A DNA stretch of 64,000 nt from Aestuariibaculum sp. M13 (GTDB lineage: Bacteria; Bacteroidota; Bacteroidia; Flavobacteriales; Flavobacteriaceae), in the NCBI RefSeq assembly GCF_024723255.1, contig NZ_JANIAC010000006.1, positions 62,001 to 126,000 of the forward strand. Direction: 5' to 3'. This document shows positions 36,377 to 46,227 of this stretch, one piece after another; the first letter of the stretch is position 1; every line of letters starts with the position of its first letter. Both the position numbers and the translations under genes were made by a program. Under the pieces are notes generated by a model. That model was not told the DNA's origin, did not search any database, and saw only the letters and a list, made by a program, of their open reading frames with translations.

Positions 36377-36831
36377 TAATTGAATTCGTTTAAGTTAATT
36401 GCAGTTGGCTTTTGTGCAGCGTGAGCGTGCTCTGTTCCAACAACAACTGTTAAATTACGGAATAAATCTGCTCCTAATTTGTTTTTAGGTAACATTCCTT
36501 TTACTGATTTTTCAACAACTCTTGCTGGATCTTTTCCAAACAATTCTGTAGCTGTTAATGTTCTTTGTCCACCTGGGTAACCTGTGTGACGAACGTAAGT
36601 TTTATCGTTCCACTTGTTTCCGGTTAAGTTGATTTTCTCAGCGTTAACAACGATTACGTTATCACCACAATCAACGTGAGGTGTGAAGCTAGGCTTGTGT
36701 TTTCCTCTTAAAAGTTTTGCAACTTTAGAAGCTAAACGACCCAAAGATTGTCCTTCGGCGTCAACTAAAACCCACTGCTTATCTGCAGTAGCTTTGTTAG
36801 CTGATACTGTTTTGTAGCTTAATGTGTCCAC
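36376..36831 (-). CDS. rplM: 50S ribosomal protein L13
   Basis: 151 residues. Signatures WVLVDAEGQSLGRLASKVAKL, LRGKHKPSFTPHVDCGDNVIV, YVRHTGYPGG and VKGMLPKNKLG. First gene of the ribosomal block and the standard partner of rpsI. Confidence 0.98.
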   Translation of the reverse strand: MDTLSYKTVSANKATADKQWVLVDAEGQSLGRLASKVAKLLRGKHKPSFTPHVDCGDNVIVVNAEKINLTGNKWNDKTYVRHTGYPGGQRTLTATELFGKDPARVVEKSVKGMLPKNKLGADLFRNLTVVVGTEHAHAAQKPTAINLNEFN

Positions 36832-36878
36832 GTTTTTAATTAATTTTTATTAAACATTCCTCTCTCAAAAAGAGTTTG

Positions 36879-36908
36879 CAAATTTACGATTAATTATTTG
36901 ATTACCAA
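36879..36908 (-). promoter_or_regulatory. Promoter of the rplM-rpsI-rpsB-tsf block
   Basis: Minus strand: TTG (36908-36906), 19-nt spacer, TAAATTTG (36886-36879). This gives a leader of about 40 nt before the rplM ATG. The rest of the 325-bp gap to the divergent gene at 37157 is AT-rich; apart from the -7-like box at 37142 I see nothing else in it. Confidence 0.65.
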
Positions 36909-37141
36909 ATAGTGTGCTAACTTATTTTTATACAGCTTTTTAAATTCATATATTATTGGTGATTTTAAGTGTAATTATATTATAATGAATTGTTTGTGGA
37001 TTTATCATTTAAACAGATTTGTTAGTTATTATTTTTCAGTTGAAACACTTTTTACAACGTTTAAACGTCAATTTTAGATTTTAGGACCTTCAAAAAACTC
37101 ACAAAGCTTTCATAAATAAGTATCAAGAGCTGAATTTTGAT

Positions 37142-37149
37142 TAATTTTG
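37142..37149 (+). promoter_or_regulatory. -7-like box of the YgiQ-type gene
   Basis: TAATTTTG followed by CAGCG, 7 bases before the ATG at 37157. No TTG at the -33 distance. Confidence 0.4.
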
Positions 37150-37156
37150 CAGCGTT

Positions 37157-39103
37157 ATGCAAGAATTACAACTTTCAGATTGGTTACCTACCACAAACAA
37201 AGAGGTGAAGATACGCGGATGGGAAGAACTTGATGTTATCCTGTTTAGTGGAGATGCTTATGTGGATCATCCAACCTTTGGTCCGGCTGTTATTGGTCGT
37301 ACCTTAGAAAGTTATGGTTTAAAAGTGGCTATTGTGCCTCAACCTAATGTTAACGACAATCTTCAGGATTTCGTTAAGCTTGGTCGTCCTAAAATGTTTT
37401 TTGGGGTTACCGGTGGTTGTATGGATCCGATGATTAGTAATTATAACGCTAATAAAAAACGTCGAGATAAAGATGCCTATACGCCAAATGGTGAAATAGG
37501 ATTTCGTCCGGATTATGCCACGACGGTTTACTCTAATATATTAAAGGAGAAATGGCCTGATGTTCCCGTATTAATTGGTGGAATTGAAGCCTCTCTTCGT
37601 CGTGTGACACATTACGATTACTGGAGTGATAAATTGATGCCGACTATTTTAGAATCATCTAAGGCTGATATGCTGGTATATGGAATGGGAGAGCAACCAC
37701 TGCGTGAAATCGTGCGTTTGCTTCAAAAAGGTGTACCTTTTAATAGTTTAAATACTATTAGTCAGACTGCGGTAATGGTGAGTGCAGATGAAAGCATACC
37801 AAAAAACAGTAATTGGGAAGATGTTGAAATTGCATCGCATGAAACCTGTTTAAAGGATAAGAAGGCCTATGCTTCTAACTTTAAGGTTATAGAGCAGGAG
37901 TCTAATAAACTGGCTGCACGCCGAATTTTTCAAAAGGTTGGTGATAAAACCTTAATGATTAATCCGCCGTATCCAACAATGACGGAAGAGGAAATTGATG
38001 CCTCTTTCGATTTACCCTATACACGATTACCCCACCCAAAATATAATAAACGCGGACCAATTCCAGCGTTTGAAATGATTAAGTTCTCCATTAACATTCA
38101 CCGCGGATGTTTTGGGGGTTGTAGTTTCTGTACCATTTCGGCACATCAAGGGAAGTTTATTGCTTCTCGTAGTCAGGAGTCTATTTTAAAGGAAGTTGAT
38201 AAGGTGGCGAATATGCCGGACTTTAAAGGTTATTTGTCTGATATTGGAGGGCCAAGTGCAAACATGTATAAAATGAAGGGAAAAATTCAGTCTATATGCG
38301 ATAAGTGTGTAGCGCCTTCATGTATTTCGCCGGTTATTTGTAGTAATCTGGATACTTCACACAAGCCATTAACCGAATTATATAAAGCGGTTGATAGTCA
38401 CCCCAAAGTAAAAAAATCATTTATTGGTAGTGGTATTCGTCACGATATGTTGGTTCCGGAGTTCAATAGAAATGCAGATCCTAAGGAACTTGATGATTAT
38501 ACTGAAGAGGTGATGACGAAGCATGTTTCTGGTAGACTTAAGGTAGCTCCAGAACATACCAGTGATCCTGTTTTAAAATTGATGCGTAAACCATCGTTTA
38601 CCTATTTCCATAAATTTAAGGAGCGCTTCGATAAGATTAATGTTAAGCACAAACTGAAGCTTCAGTTAATTCCTTATTTTATATCTAATCATCCGGCGTG
38701 TGAAGCTGAAGATATGGCGAATCTGGCTGCGGAAACTAAAGATATGGGCTTTCAGCTGGAGCAGGTACAAGGGTTCACACCAACGCCTATGACGGTAGCA
38801 ACGGTAATTTATTACAGTGGTTATCATCCGTATACTTTAAAGAAGGTAAAAACCCCAAAGACAAGAAAAGAGAAGGATGAGCAACATCGTTTCTTCTTTT
38901 GGTATAAAGATGAAAATAAAGCCTGGATTAGAAATACGCTTAATAAATTGGGGCGTCAGGATTTGTTAAAAGTATTACTGCCTGAAAATGATTCATGGCG
39001 AAAAAATAAACCCGGTAAACCTAAGCATACGTTTAATGATGCTGTGCCTTTTAATCAGCGTAAGGATAAAGCTAAGTTTAGACCTAAAAATAAGAAGCGA
39101 TAA
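37157..39103 (+). CDS. YgiQ-family radical SAM protein
   Basis: 648 residues. An N-terminal B12-binding-like domain (VILFSGDAYVDHPTFGPAVIG) precedes the radical SAM domain with its [4Fe-4S] cysteines in RGCFGGCSFCTI (Cys318, Cys322, Cys325). Extra cysteines CDKCVAPSCISPVIC at about 381-395 may bind another cluster. The basic C-terminus is KKPG/KDKAKFRPKNKKR-like. The UPF0313 family has no firmly assigned reaction that I know of. A strong terminator follows. Confidence 0.92.
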   Translation: MQELQLSDWLPTTNKEVKIRGWEELDVILFSGDAYVDHPTFGPAVIGRTLESYGLKVAIVPQPNVNDNLQDFVKLGRPKMFFGVTGGCMDPMISNYNANKKRRDKDAYTPNGEIGFRPDYATTVYSNILKEKWPDVPVLIGGIEASLRRVTHYDYWSDKLMPTILESSKADMLVYGMGEQPLREIVRLLQKGVPFNSLNTISQTAVMVSADESIPKNSNWEDVEIASHETCLKDKKAYASNFKVIEQESNKLAARRIFQKVGDKTLMINPPYPTMTEEEIDASFDLPYTRLPHPKYNKRGPIPAFEMIKFSINIHRGCFGGCSFCTISAHQGKFIASRSQESILKEVDKVANMPDFKGYLSDIGGPSANMYKMKGKIQSICDKCVAPSCISPVICSNLDTSHKPLTELYKAVDSHPKVKKSFIGSGIRHDMLVPEFNRNADPKELDDYTEEVMTKHVSGRLKVAPEHTSDPVLKLMRKPSFTYFHKFKERFDKINVKHKLKLQLIPYFISNHPACEAEDMANLAAETKDMGFQLEQVQGFTPTPMTVATVIYYSGYHPYTLKKVKTPKTRKEKDEQHRFFFWYKDENKAWIRNTLNKLGRQDLLKVLLPENDSWRKNKPGKPKHTFNDAVPFNQRKDKAKFRPKNKKR

Positions 39104-39115
39104 TTCGTGAGAATA

Positions 39116-39149
39116 AAAAAAGCCTTGTATCGAAATACAAGGCTTTTTT
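39116..39149. terminator. Bidirectional intrinsic terminator
   Basis: AAAAAAGCCTTGTAT pairs with ATACAAGGCTTTTTT around loop CGAA, between the convergent YgiQ-type and S9 peptidase genes. Confidence 0.9.
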
Positions 39150-39167
39150 GTTTTATAAAAATTAGGG

Positions 39168-41957
39168 CTATTCTTCTATAAGTTCATAGCCTTGATTAAT
39201 TCCTTTTTCAGTAGCGGGCACACCACGATCCATCCAAAGTGGTTTTGCAGCTCCTTTTAAATAGTAATCGAAAAACTGAGACATTCTTAAAGTGAAGTCT
39301 TTTCTGTTCTGGTATTTTAGCGGCCAATGTGGTTCGTCGTTATAATTTAAGAACCAGGCAGGTTTTCCTAAACGGCGTAAGCTTACAAAAAATTCAATAC
39401 CTTGATACCATGGTACGTGTCCGTCGGCATCGTTATGTAAAATTAATAAAGGGGTATTGATTTTATCAAGGTTGAAAATTGGTGAATTTTCAATGTAACG
39501 CATTGGGTATTCCCATGGTGTTCCTCCAATACGGCTTTGGGTATGCTCATATTGAAACTGACGGCTTAAACCAGTCCACCATCTAATTCCACCGTAGGCA
39601 CTAATCATATTTACTACGGGCGCACCAGATTCGGCAGCTTTAAACATATTGGTTTTTGTTACCAGTTGCGCTATTTGATAACCTCCCCAGCTGTGACCTT
39701 GTAAACCGATGTTGTCTTTATCTATAAAACCTTTTTTAATGATATCGTTGGTTCCCGATACCACACAGCTTAAAGCACTTTCACCAGGGTAGCCTTCGCG
39801 GTATTTTACATCCGGATTGAAAATAACATAACCACGGCTGGTATAATAGCTGTAACTAATGGTTGAACGACCAAATACTGGTGCTCTGTGTTTGTGGATA
39901 TCATCAGAACTGCGTTCGTAGAAATTCACAATCATCGGGTATTTTTTATTCGGGTCGAAGTTTTCGGGTTTAGCCAATAAACCTTCTAATTCTTCTCCGT
40001 CAAGCGACGTCCATTTTACCAATTCTATGGTTCCCCAGTTGTAATCTTTTTGTTGCGGATTGGCATCACTTAAAACATTTTGGGTTTTAAAGTTTAAATC
40101 GGTTAATCTTAAATCTGGGAATTCTTTAAACGATTCGCGAGTAAATAATAAGGCATCACTTAGTTCTGCTTTTACAGGTTTGCTATAGCTGAAATTACCT
40201 GTTTCAAGTTCTTTTAATGCACTGTTTTTTGGGTTGAATTCAGCGAAACCTCCGGCTTTTGTTGTTTCATTAAATGTTGATAATAACCATTTGTTTTTCG
40301 AACTAACAGATTCTTCTTCTTTATCTAATTTGATGTAACGATATACTATTTTGTTAGCACGGCCATTGGTTAGGTTAGTTGCTTCTCCTGAATTTGGGTT
40401 GTATTTCCAGATGTCGTAACGGTCGTAAAGTAAAATGTATTTATCGTTTTCCATCCATCCTGCTGTTCCATAGGCATGTGGAAAATCTGGCGAATCATTT
40501 AATTCGTCGTAAAAGACTTTTCCTTTGGTCAGTTCAATGTATTTGTCTGTTTTTATGTTGTAAGTAAACCAGGTGCTGTCGATAGAATGATAGCCGAAAA
40601 CAAATGCGCCTTTTGGACTTAAAGAGGCATTAGGCGTCTTTTTTAGTATGATGGTTTGCGTTCCTGTTTTAGTATCTACAATGGCATAATCTTTAAGGCT
40701 TCTTCCTGTCCACTGGCTTTCTAAAGCGTAAGGTGTTGGGGTGTTTATTAATGTAATATTGGAGTTGCCTTTATCTGTAGTAGTTGAGTAAGGAAAAGGT
40801 TCCGTTTCAATTTGAACTGTTTTTTTCGTATTGAAATTATAAACCGTTTCGTAAGCTTTAATCGTATCATTTTTTACCTGTAATTCCTGAACCGTATATA
40901 GTCTTGGTTCGTTATACGTCCAAACTTCTACATTAACAATTTCGTCTTTTAATAAAGTCGTGTCTTTAATAACAGGCGGTTTTCTTAGTCCGAAATATAA
41001 CTTCGATTCATCTTTTGAAAATCTAATGCTTCCGTCTTTAGACACTAAATACCCCTCAGGTGTTGTGGTATTGTCGTAAAGTTTATTAGCTATTTCTTGT
41101 CCGGTTTCCCAAATGTATAATTCGTTAGGGCGAATTTGAACTTTCGTAGTATCTGTATCTACCACAAATGCAAACCGATTTCCTGTTTCGCTAAAGCTTA
41201 ATTTATTGTATTTGGCTTTTTTAGCTGAATAAATATTGGTTAATTTCGAGGTGTTAAAATCGTAAACATATACGCCTTCGCCTTCGTTATCTTTTTCGCC
41301 GGTGGTTGAAAATGCTAAGGTTTTACCTGTTTTGGCAAATGTATAGTTGGTTACGAATTTAAACGTATCCTGTGCTTTGGTATTTAGGTTTCTAACCACT
41401 AAATGATAACCGTTTGTTTTGCTCACCTTTTTAGGTTTCGCTTCTTTTTTATCTTCTTTCGTATCGGTGCTATCTGTTTTTGTTTCTTTTTTCGGAGCTT
41501 TTATCTCTTCTAAAAGGTATGCGACATAGCTAGACCATTTTTCAGGTAATGCATATGATTTTACATTCCCTATTTTATCCAGTTCCTTAGTGTCAAGGTT
41601 GTAAATAGCCAATGAGTCTTTAGGAAGTTTGTCTTTTTTTACCTTATGACGAAGCATATCGTCTACGCTATCTTTTAAAGGTTTAATCGTAAACGCTAAA
41701 AATTTAGAGTCATAAGAAAAGTTGCCTTGAGTTCCTCTAAAATATTCTAAAATGGTTTTTCCCTTATTTGAAGTTAAATGGAGATGGCTATCGGAGTTGT
41801 CTTGTTCTAAATCATAAACGATAAAGTTTCCGTTAGGAGCAACAGCTTCGTTTTTAATGCTATTCCATTGTTGAATATCTGAAAATTCAAGGGGCTTTTT
41901 TTGTGCGATTGATAGAAACGACACCAAAAAGAAAAGGTAGGTAAGGTTTAATTTCAT
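39168..41957 (-). CDS. Exported S9-family (prolyl oligopeptidase-type) peptidase
   Basis: 929 residues with a signal peptide (MKLNLTYLFFLVSFLSIAQ). An N-terminal beta-propeller with repeated WD-like and Lys-rich segments fills about 30-640. The C-terminal alpha/beta-hydrolase domain has the catalytic Ser in GLQGHSWGGYQIAQ (about 755), Asp in HNDADGHVPW and His in NDEPHWPL. It likely cleaves peptides after penultimate Pro or Ala in the periplasm. No type IX secretion C-terminal domain is seen. The long propeller with a charged insert (KTDSTDTKEDKKEAKPKK) is notable. Confidence 0.93.
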   Translation of the reverse strand: MKLNLTYLFFLVSFLSIAQKKPLEFSDIQQWNSIKNEAVAPNGNFIVYDLEQDNSDSHLHLTSNKGKTILEYFRGTQGNFSYDSKFLAFTIKPLKDSVDDMLRHKVKKDKLPKDSLAIYNLDTKELDKIGNVKSYALPEKWSSYVAYLLEEIKAPKKETKTDSTDTKEDKKEAKPKKVSKTNGYHLVVRNLNTKAQDTFKFVTNYTFAKTGKTLAFSTTGEKDNEGEGVYVYDFNTSKLTNIYSAKKAKYNKLSFSETGNRFAFVVDTDTTKVQIRPNELYIWETGQEIANKLYDNTTTPEGYLVSKDGSIRFSKDESKLYFGLRKPPVIKDTTLLKDEIVNVEVWTYNEPRLYTVQELQVKNDTIKAYETVYNFNTKKTVQIETEPFPYSTTTDKGNSNITLINTPTPYALESQWTGRSLKDYAIVDTKTGTQTIILKKTPNASLSPKGAFVFGYHSIDSTWFTYNIKTDKYIELTKGKVFYDELNDSPDFPHAYGTAGWMENDKYILLYDRYDIWKYNPNSGEATNLTNGRANKIVYRYIKLDKEEESVSSKNKWLLSTFNETTKAGGFAEFNPKNSALKELETGNFSYSKPVKAELSDALLFTRESFKEFPDLRLTDLNFKTQNVLSDANPQQKDYNWGTIELVKWTSLDGEELEGLLAKPENFDPNKKYPMIVNFYERSSDDIHKHRAPVFGRSTISYSYYTSRGYVIFNPDVKYREGYPGESALSCVVSGTNDIIKKGFIDKDNIGLQGHSWGGYQIAQLVTKTNMFKAAESGAPVVNMISAYGGIRWWTGLSRQFQYEHTQSRIGGTPWEYPMRYIENSPIFNLDKINTPLLILHNDADGHVPWYQGIEFFVSLRRLGKPAWFLNYNDEPHWPLKYQNRKDFTLRMSQFFDYYLKGAAKPLWMDRGVPATEKGINQGYELIEE

Positions 41958-42054
41958 CTGTAAGATTTAAAAAGTGTAAAAATAGTTAAACCAATGAAGT
42001 TGAGTGAGGTGTTTTCTTAAGTTTAACATAGTAAGCTTTTGAAGCCTGCAAACA

Positions 42055-42086
42055 AAAATGCCTGACAGCAAGGCTTCAGGCATTTT
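42055..42086 (-). terminator. Intrinsic terminator after the Cys-rich lipoprotein
   Basis: AAAATGCCTGA and TCAGGCATTTT form a perfect 11-bp stem with a 10-nt loop; the minus strand continues in TTTTTG. Confidence 0.82.
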
Positions 42087-42107
42087 ATATTATGTTGAAT
42101 GTTAAAA

Positions 42108-43025
42108 TTATTCTGCAGAACAAATGAATTTAATGTTTTCTGTATCTCCTTTTTTAGAGTCCCCGTTTACTTTAAAATCTGTAAATAAGTTGGCGAATTT
42201 TCTGTTTTGTTCACAGTCTGCTTCAAAAAGAATAGTGAAAGAGATTGGTGTACAACCCTCAAGGTTTCCTGTCCATGTCAATACTGTTGGAGAACCGTTA
42301 CCATTGCCTGGATTAACAGTGTATTCTTTTCCGTCTAAAGCAGCGAAATCAGTAATATGAGGACAAGTGAATTTAATTTCGGCATCGGTTACATCTTCAG
42401 GGCTCATGTAAGTGAAGGTATAGCTGCCATCGTCATTTGCTTCGTAACTAAAACTTTCTTCGCAGGTATCTTGGCAAATACCAATTAATGAGTATGAACT
42501 TTCAATTAAAACATCGTCGTTTAGACCTTTTTGAAAGATAGTAAATGGAATTTCTTGGCACGCTTTCCAATCTAAAGGTAAATTGATAAAGTGTGTAGAC
42601 ATGGATCCAGAAGAAATACTTTCTTCGAATTTTTCATTACCGTCAATATTAATGGTAATATCTGCTTGTGCATTTGAGTTTCCTGAAACAATGTTGTAGT
42701 AAACGTTAATGATTAGTTGAGTTTCGGTGTTGTAAACATCATAACTAACTTCTTTTGTGTTTTTGCTATTTCCTGATGTTTTGGATTCAAGACCTGATTT
42801 TTTATAATAAGTATTTGAGCCTTCTTCAATACACATGGAAGAGCAATCATCCGAATATTCTTTAAGCGTTGCCGTAGATGTTTCAGATACTAGGGAGGTA
42901 CTTGCTTTAGCATTAGCTGTTAATAATTCTTCAGAAGATAAGTCTTCTTGTTGACAGGCAAAAAATGTTGCTGATGAGATAATAGCACAGGCTATTAAAT
43001 GAAATATTGGTGTAGTTTTTTTCAT
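42108..43025 (-). CDS. Cys-rich surface or periplasmic lipoprotein, hypothetical
   Basis: The ATG at 43025 (MKKTTPIFHLIACAIISSAT) gives a lipoprotein signal with TFFAC (Cys24), 305 residues; the frame opens at a GTG ten codons earlier. The mature part is acidic, Ser/Thr-rich and has at least nine more Cys, including CSSMC and CQDTC, suggesting disulfides outside the cytoplasm. It seems to hold two similar beta-sandwich segments, each introduced by a CxxxC element. I recognise no family. It has its own terminator and no clear operon partner. Confidence 0.72.
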   Translation of the reverse strand: MKKTTPIFHLIACAIISSATFFACQQEDLSSEELLTANAKASTSLVSETSTATLKEYSDDCSSMCIEEGSNTYYKKSGLESKTSGNSKNTKEVSYDVYNTETQLIINVYYNIVSGNSNAQADITINIDGNEKFEESISSGSMSTHFINLPLDWKACQEIPFTIFQKGLNDDVLIESSYSLIGICQDTCEESFSYEANDDGSYTFTYMSPEDVTDAEIKFTCPHITDFAALDGKEYTVNPGNGNGSPTVLTWTGNLEGCTPISFTILFEADCEQNRKFANLFTDFKVNGDSKKGDTENIKFICSAE

Positions 43026-43226
43026 TTTAAGTATGGTTAAGCTGCTAATAAACACTATTGTTTAGTAGATTGAGGGAGCAGCAAATGAAGGAAGAAATAC
43101 ATTTTGGTCGAAAATTATTTGATGAAAATCATTGAATTTCAGACCATCTGAAAGAATGTGTAAAAAATACCGATGAATAGCATAGTTTAAGGTGATTGAT
43201 GCTATTCATCGGGTGTAAAAAGTGGA

Positions 43227-46082
43227 TTAATGCGCTTCTAACCAGTTATTGCCAGTGCCTAAATCGACATCTAAAGGTACGGCCAATTGGTAAGCGTTTT
43301 CCATTTCTGTTTTTACTAAGGTTTTAATGGTGTCCAGTTCTGGTTTGTATACATCGAACACCAACTCATCATGAACCTGAAGTAGCATTTTGGTTTTAAA
43401 ATTGCCTATTTCTAATTTCTTATGAATATTAATCATGGCAATTTTAATAATATCTGCAGCACTTCCTTGGATTGGGGCATTTACGGCATTACGTTCAGCA
43501 GCACCTCGAACCACAGCGTTACGTGAATTGATATCTTTTAAGTAACGACGTCGCCCTAAAACAGTTTGTACATAACCATGGTCGCGCGCAAAATCGACTT
43601 GCTGACTGATGTAGTTTTTTAACTTCGGATAGGTTTCATAATAGGTGTCAATAAGCTCTTTCGCCTCGCTACGCGATAAATCGGTTTGGTTGCTTAATCC
43701 GAAAGCAGAAACCCCGTAGATAATTCCGAAGTTTACCGTTTTGGCATTACTACGTTGCTCACGGGTTACCTCTTCAATAGGTACATTAAAGACTTTTGAA
43801 GCTGTCGAAGCGTGAATATCTTCACCGTGTTTAAAGGCGTTAATCATGGTTTCTTCCTCACTTAAGGCGGCTATGATTCGTAGCTCAATCTGACTGTAAT
43901 CGGCAGCAAGTAAGGTATAATCTTCATTACGCGGAATAAAGGCTTTACGCACTTGTCGTCCGCGTTCGGTACGAATCGGGATATTTTGTAAGTTCGGGTT
44001 GTTACTACTCAATCGACCGGTAGCTGCAACGGTTTGCATATAATCGGTGTGCACACGATAGTCGTTTGCATCAATCTGTAACGGTAACGCATCAACATAA
44101 GTGCTTTTTAATTTTGATAATCCTCTGAAATCTAAAATATGTTGAATGATTTCGTGGTCTTTAGCTAAGTAGCTTAATATATCTTCGGAAGTGGCGTATT
44201 GCCCGGTTTTGGTCTTTTTAGGTTTGTCAACCAACTTTAATTTTTCAAATAAAATATCGCCTAATTGCTTTGGTGAAGCAATGTTGAATTCTTCACCGGC
44301 AATCTCGTAAATTTTACTTTCCAAAGTTTTAATATCGTTGTCTAACTGCTCTGCCAGACTATGCAAAAAATCTTTGTCTAAATTGATGCCTTCCAGTTCC
44401 ATTGACGATAATACGCGTAATAACGGAATTTCAATCTCGTCAAATAATTTTTGGGTATTGGCTTCGCCTAATTCTTTCTCAAAATGTTCCTTTAATTGCA
44501 ATGTAATATCGGCATCTTCAACGGCATATTCAGTTTGCTTATCTAAAGCCACCTGACGCATCGATAGCTGATTTTTCCCTTTTTTTCCAATTAAAGTTTC
44601 AATAGAAATTGGTGTATAGTTTAAATAGGTTTCAGCCAGAACATCCATGTTATGACGCATATCCGGATTTATCAGATAATGAGCCAGCATGGTGTCGAAT
44701 AATTTGCCTTTTACGGTAATGTTGTATTTTGCTAAAACTTTAATATCGTATTTTAAATTCTGACCAATTTTTTCGATGCTTTCACTTTCAAAAAACGGAC
44801 GTAATTGTTCGATAAGTTCCTGTGCTTCGGTTTTATCTTCCGGAAACGGTAAATAAAAGCCTTTGCCCTTTTCCCATGAAAAAGCGATGCCTACCAATTC
44901 AGCAGCTAATGGATTAAGGTCTGTGGTTTCAGTATCAAAACACACCGACGTTTGATTCATTAAGTTTTTAATGAATAGTTTGGTTGCCATGCCCGAAGCC
45001 ACACTTTGGTAAAAGTGTGATGTGGTTTCTGCTGTTTTTCTGGTGTATGCTGAACTTGTTTCAGTAGTTTCTTCATCATCTCCACTTCCAAATAAAGAGA
45101 ATTGTCCGGCTCCAGCTGAAGCAGGTTCTTTTTTGGTTTCGGTTGCTTTTACAGTTTCGGTAGTTTCGGTTACTTGAGCAGGGGCAACTTCAGTACTTGT
45201 TGAAAACGTTTTTAAGAAATTGGTTAAAAGCTGTCTGAACTCTAAATCGTTGAAAATAGTGGTTACTTTTTCAATATCTGGCGTAGACATTTCAAAGTCT
45301 TGCTCGTCGAATTCCACTGGCACATCCAACATGATAGTCGCCAGTTTTTTAGAAAGTAATCCAAGCTCTTTATTGGCTTCAATTTTCTCTTTCATCTTTC
45401 CTTTTAGCTCATGGGTGTTTTCCAGCAAGCCTTCCATGCTACCGTATTCGGCAATAAACTTTTTGGCTGTTTTTTCACCCACACCAGGTAGACCAGGAAT
45501 ATTATCACTTGAATCACCCATCATGCCTAAAAAGTCAATAACCTGTAATGGGTCGGTAACTTCGAATTTCTTTTTCACCTCTTCGATACCCCAGGTTTCA
45601 TAACCACCGCCAAACGATTTTGGGCGATACATAAAAATGTTTTCGGTAACCAATTGCGCAAAGTCTTTATCAGGGGTTACCATAAAGGTTTGGTAGCCTT
45701 GTTTTTCGGCTTGTTTAGAAAGCGTTCCAATAACATCATCGGCTTCATAACCTTCTTTTACCATAATGGGAATATGCATAGCCTTCAGGATTTCCTGAAT
45801 ATAAGGTACAGCTACTTTTATAGCTTCTGGAGTTTCATCACGATTGGCTTTATAAGCCTCAAACATCTCCACGCGATCGGTACTTCCGCCTTTGTCGAAA
45901 CAAACGGCTAAATGGTCTGGTCTTTCACGTTTAATAACATCTAAAAGTGAGTTCATAAAACCCATAATGGCTGAGGTGTCGATACCTTTGCTGTTAATTC
46001 TTGGGTTCTTTATAAAGGCGTAGTACCCACGGAAGATTAAGGCGTAGGCATCAACTAAAAATAGACGTTTTTGATCAGACAT
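43227..46082 (-). CDS. polA: DNA polymerase I
   Basis: 951 residues with all three domains. 5' nuclease at 1-290 (FLVDAYALIFRGYYAF, TPDKDFAQL, GDSSDNIPGLPGVGEKTA). A Thr/Glu-rich linker lies at about 298-350. The 3'-5' exonuclease at about 370-560 has an intact first acidic motif FDTETTDLNPL. The polymerase domain has DYSQIELRIIAAL, RSNAKTVNFGIIYG and LQVHDELVFDV. It processes Okazaki fragments and fills repair gaps. The linker carries a short QFSLFG motif that looks like a beta-clamp-binding peptide. Confidence 0.97.
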   Translation of the reverse strand: MSDQKRLFLVDAYALIFRGYYAFIKNPRINSKGIDTSAIMGFMNSLLDVIKRERPDHLAVCFDKGGSTDRVEMFEAYKANRDETPEAIKVAVPYIQEILKAMHIPIMVKEGYEADDVIGTLSKQAEKQGYQTFMVTPDKDFAQLVTENIFMYRPKSFGGGYETWGIEEVKKKFEVTDPLQVIDFLGMMGDSSDNIPGLPGVGEKTAKKFIAEYGSMEGLLENTHELKGKMKEKIEANKELGLLSKKLATIMLDVPVEFDEQDFEMSTPDIEKVTTIFNDLEFRQLLTNFLKTFSTSTEVAPAQVTETTETVKATETKKEPASAGAGQFSLFGSGDDEETTETSSAYTRKTAETTSHFYQSVASGMATKLFIKNLMNQTSVCFDTETTDLNPLAAELVGIAFSWEKGKGFYLPFPEDKTEAQELIEQLRPFFESESIEKIGQNLKYDIKVLAKYNITVKGKLFDTMLAHYLINPDMRHNMDVLAETYLNYTPISIETLIGKKGKNQLSMRQVALDKQTEYAVEDADITLQLKEHFEKELGEANTQKLFDEIEIPLLRVLSSMELEGINLDKDFLHSLAEQLDNDIKTLESKIYEIAGEEFNIASPKQLGDILFEKLKLVDKPKKTKTGQYATSEDILSYLAKDHEIIQHILDFRGLSKLKSTYVDALPLQIDANDYRVHTDYMQTVAATGRLSSNNPNLQNIPIRTERGRQVRKAFIPRNEDYTLLAADYSQIELRIIAALSEEETMINAFKHGEDIHASTASKVFNVPIEEVTREQRSNAKTVNFGIIYGVSAFGLSNQTDLSRSEAKELIDTYYETYPKLKNYISQQVDFARDHGYVQTVLGRRRYLKDINSRNAVVRGAAERNAVNAPIQGSAADIIKIAMINIHKKLEIGNFKTKMLLQVHDELVFDVYKPELDTIKTLVKTEMENAYQLAVPLDVDLGTGNNWLEAH

Positions 46083-46104
46083 ATGTATTGTTTTATAAGA
46101 AGTT

Positions 46105-46112
46105 CAAAACTA
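46105..46112 (-). promoter_or_regulatory. -7-like box upstream of polA
   Basis: Minus-strand TAGTTTTG followed by AACTTC, 23 bases before the polA ATG. No TTG at the -33 distance. Confidence 0.35.
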
Positions 46113-46202
46113 CAAAAACTTACGAGATAATTGCTGTTTAAATAGGTTGAGGCCTGTTTTAAAATCAATTTTTTGTGTGGCTGTTTAGTGTTTTTGAATC
46201 TG

Positions 46203-46210
46203 TATATTTG
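46203..46210 (+). promoter_or_regulatory. -7-like box upstream of cutC
   Basis: TATATTTG 18 bases before the ATG at 46228; the nearest upstream TTG is 27 nt away, slightly long. Confidence 0.35.
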
Positions 46211-46227
46211 TTTTATAATTGAAAGTT

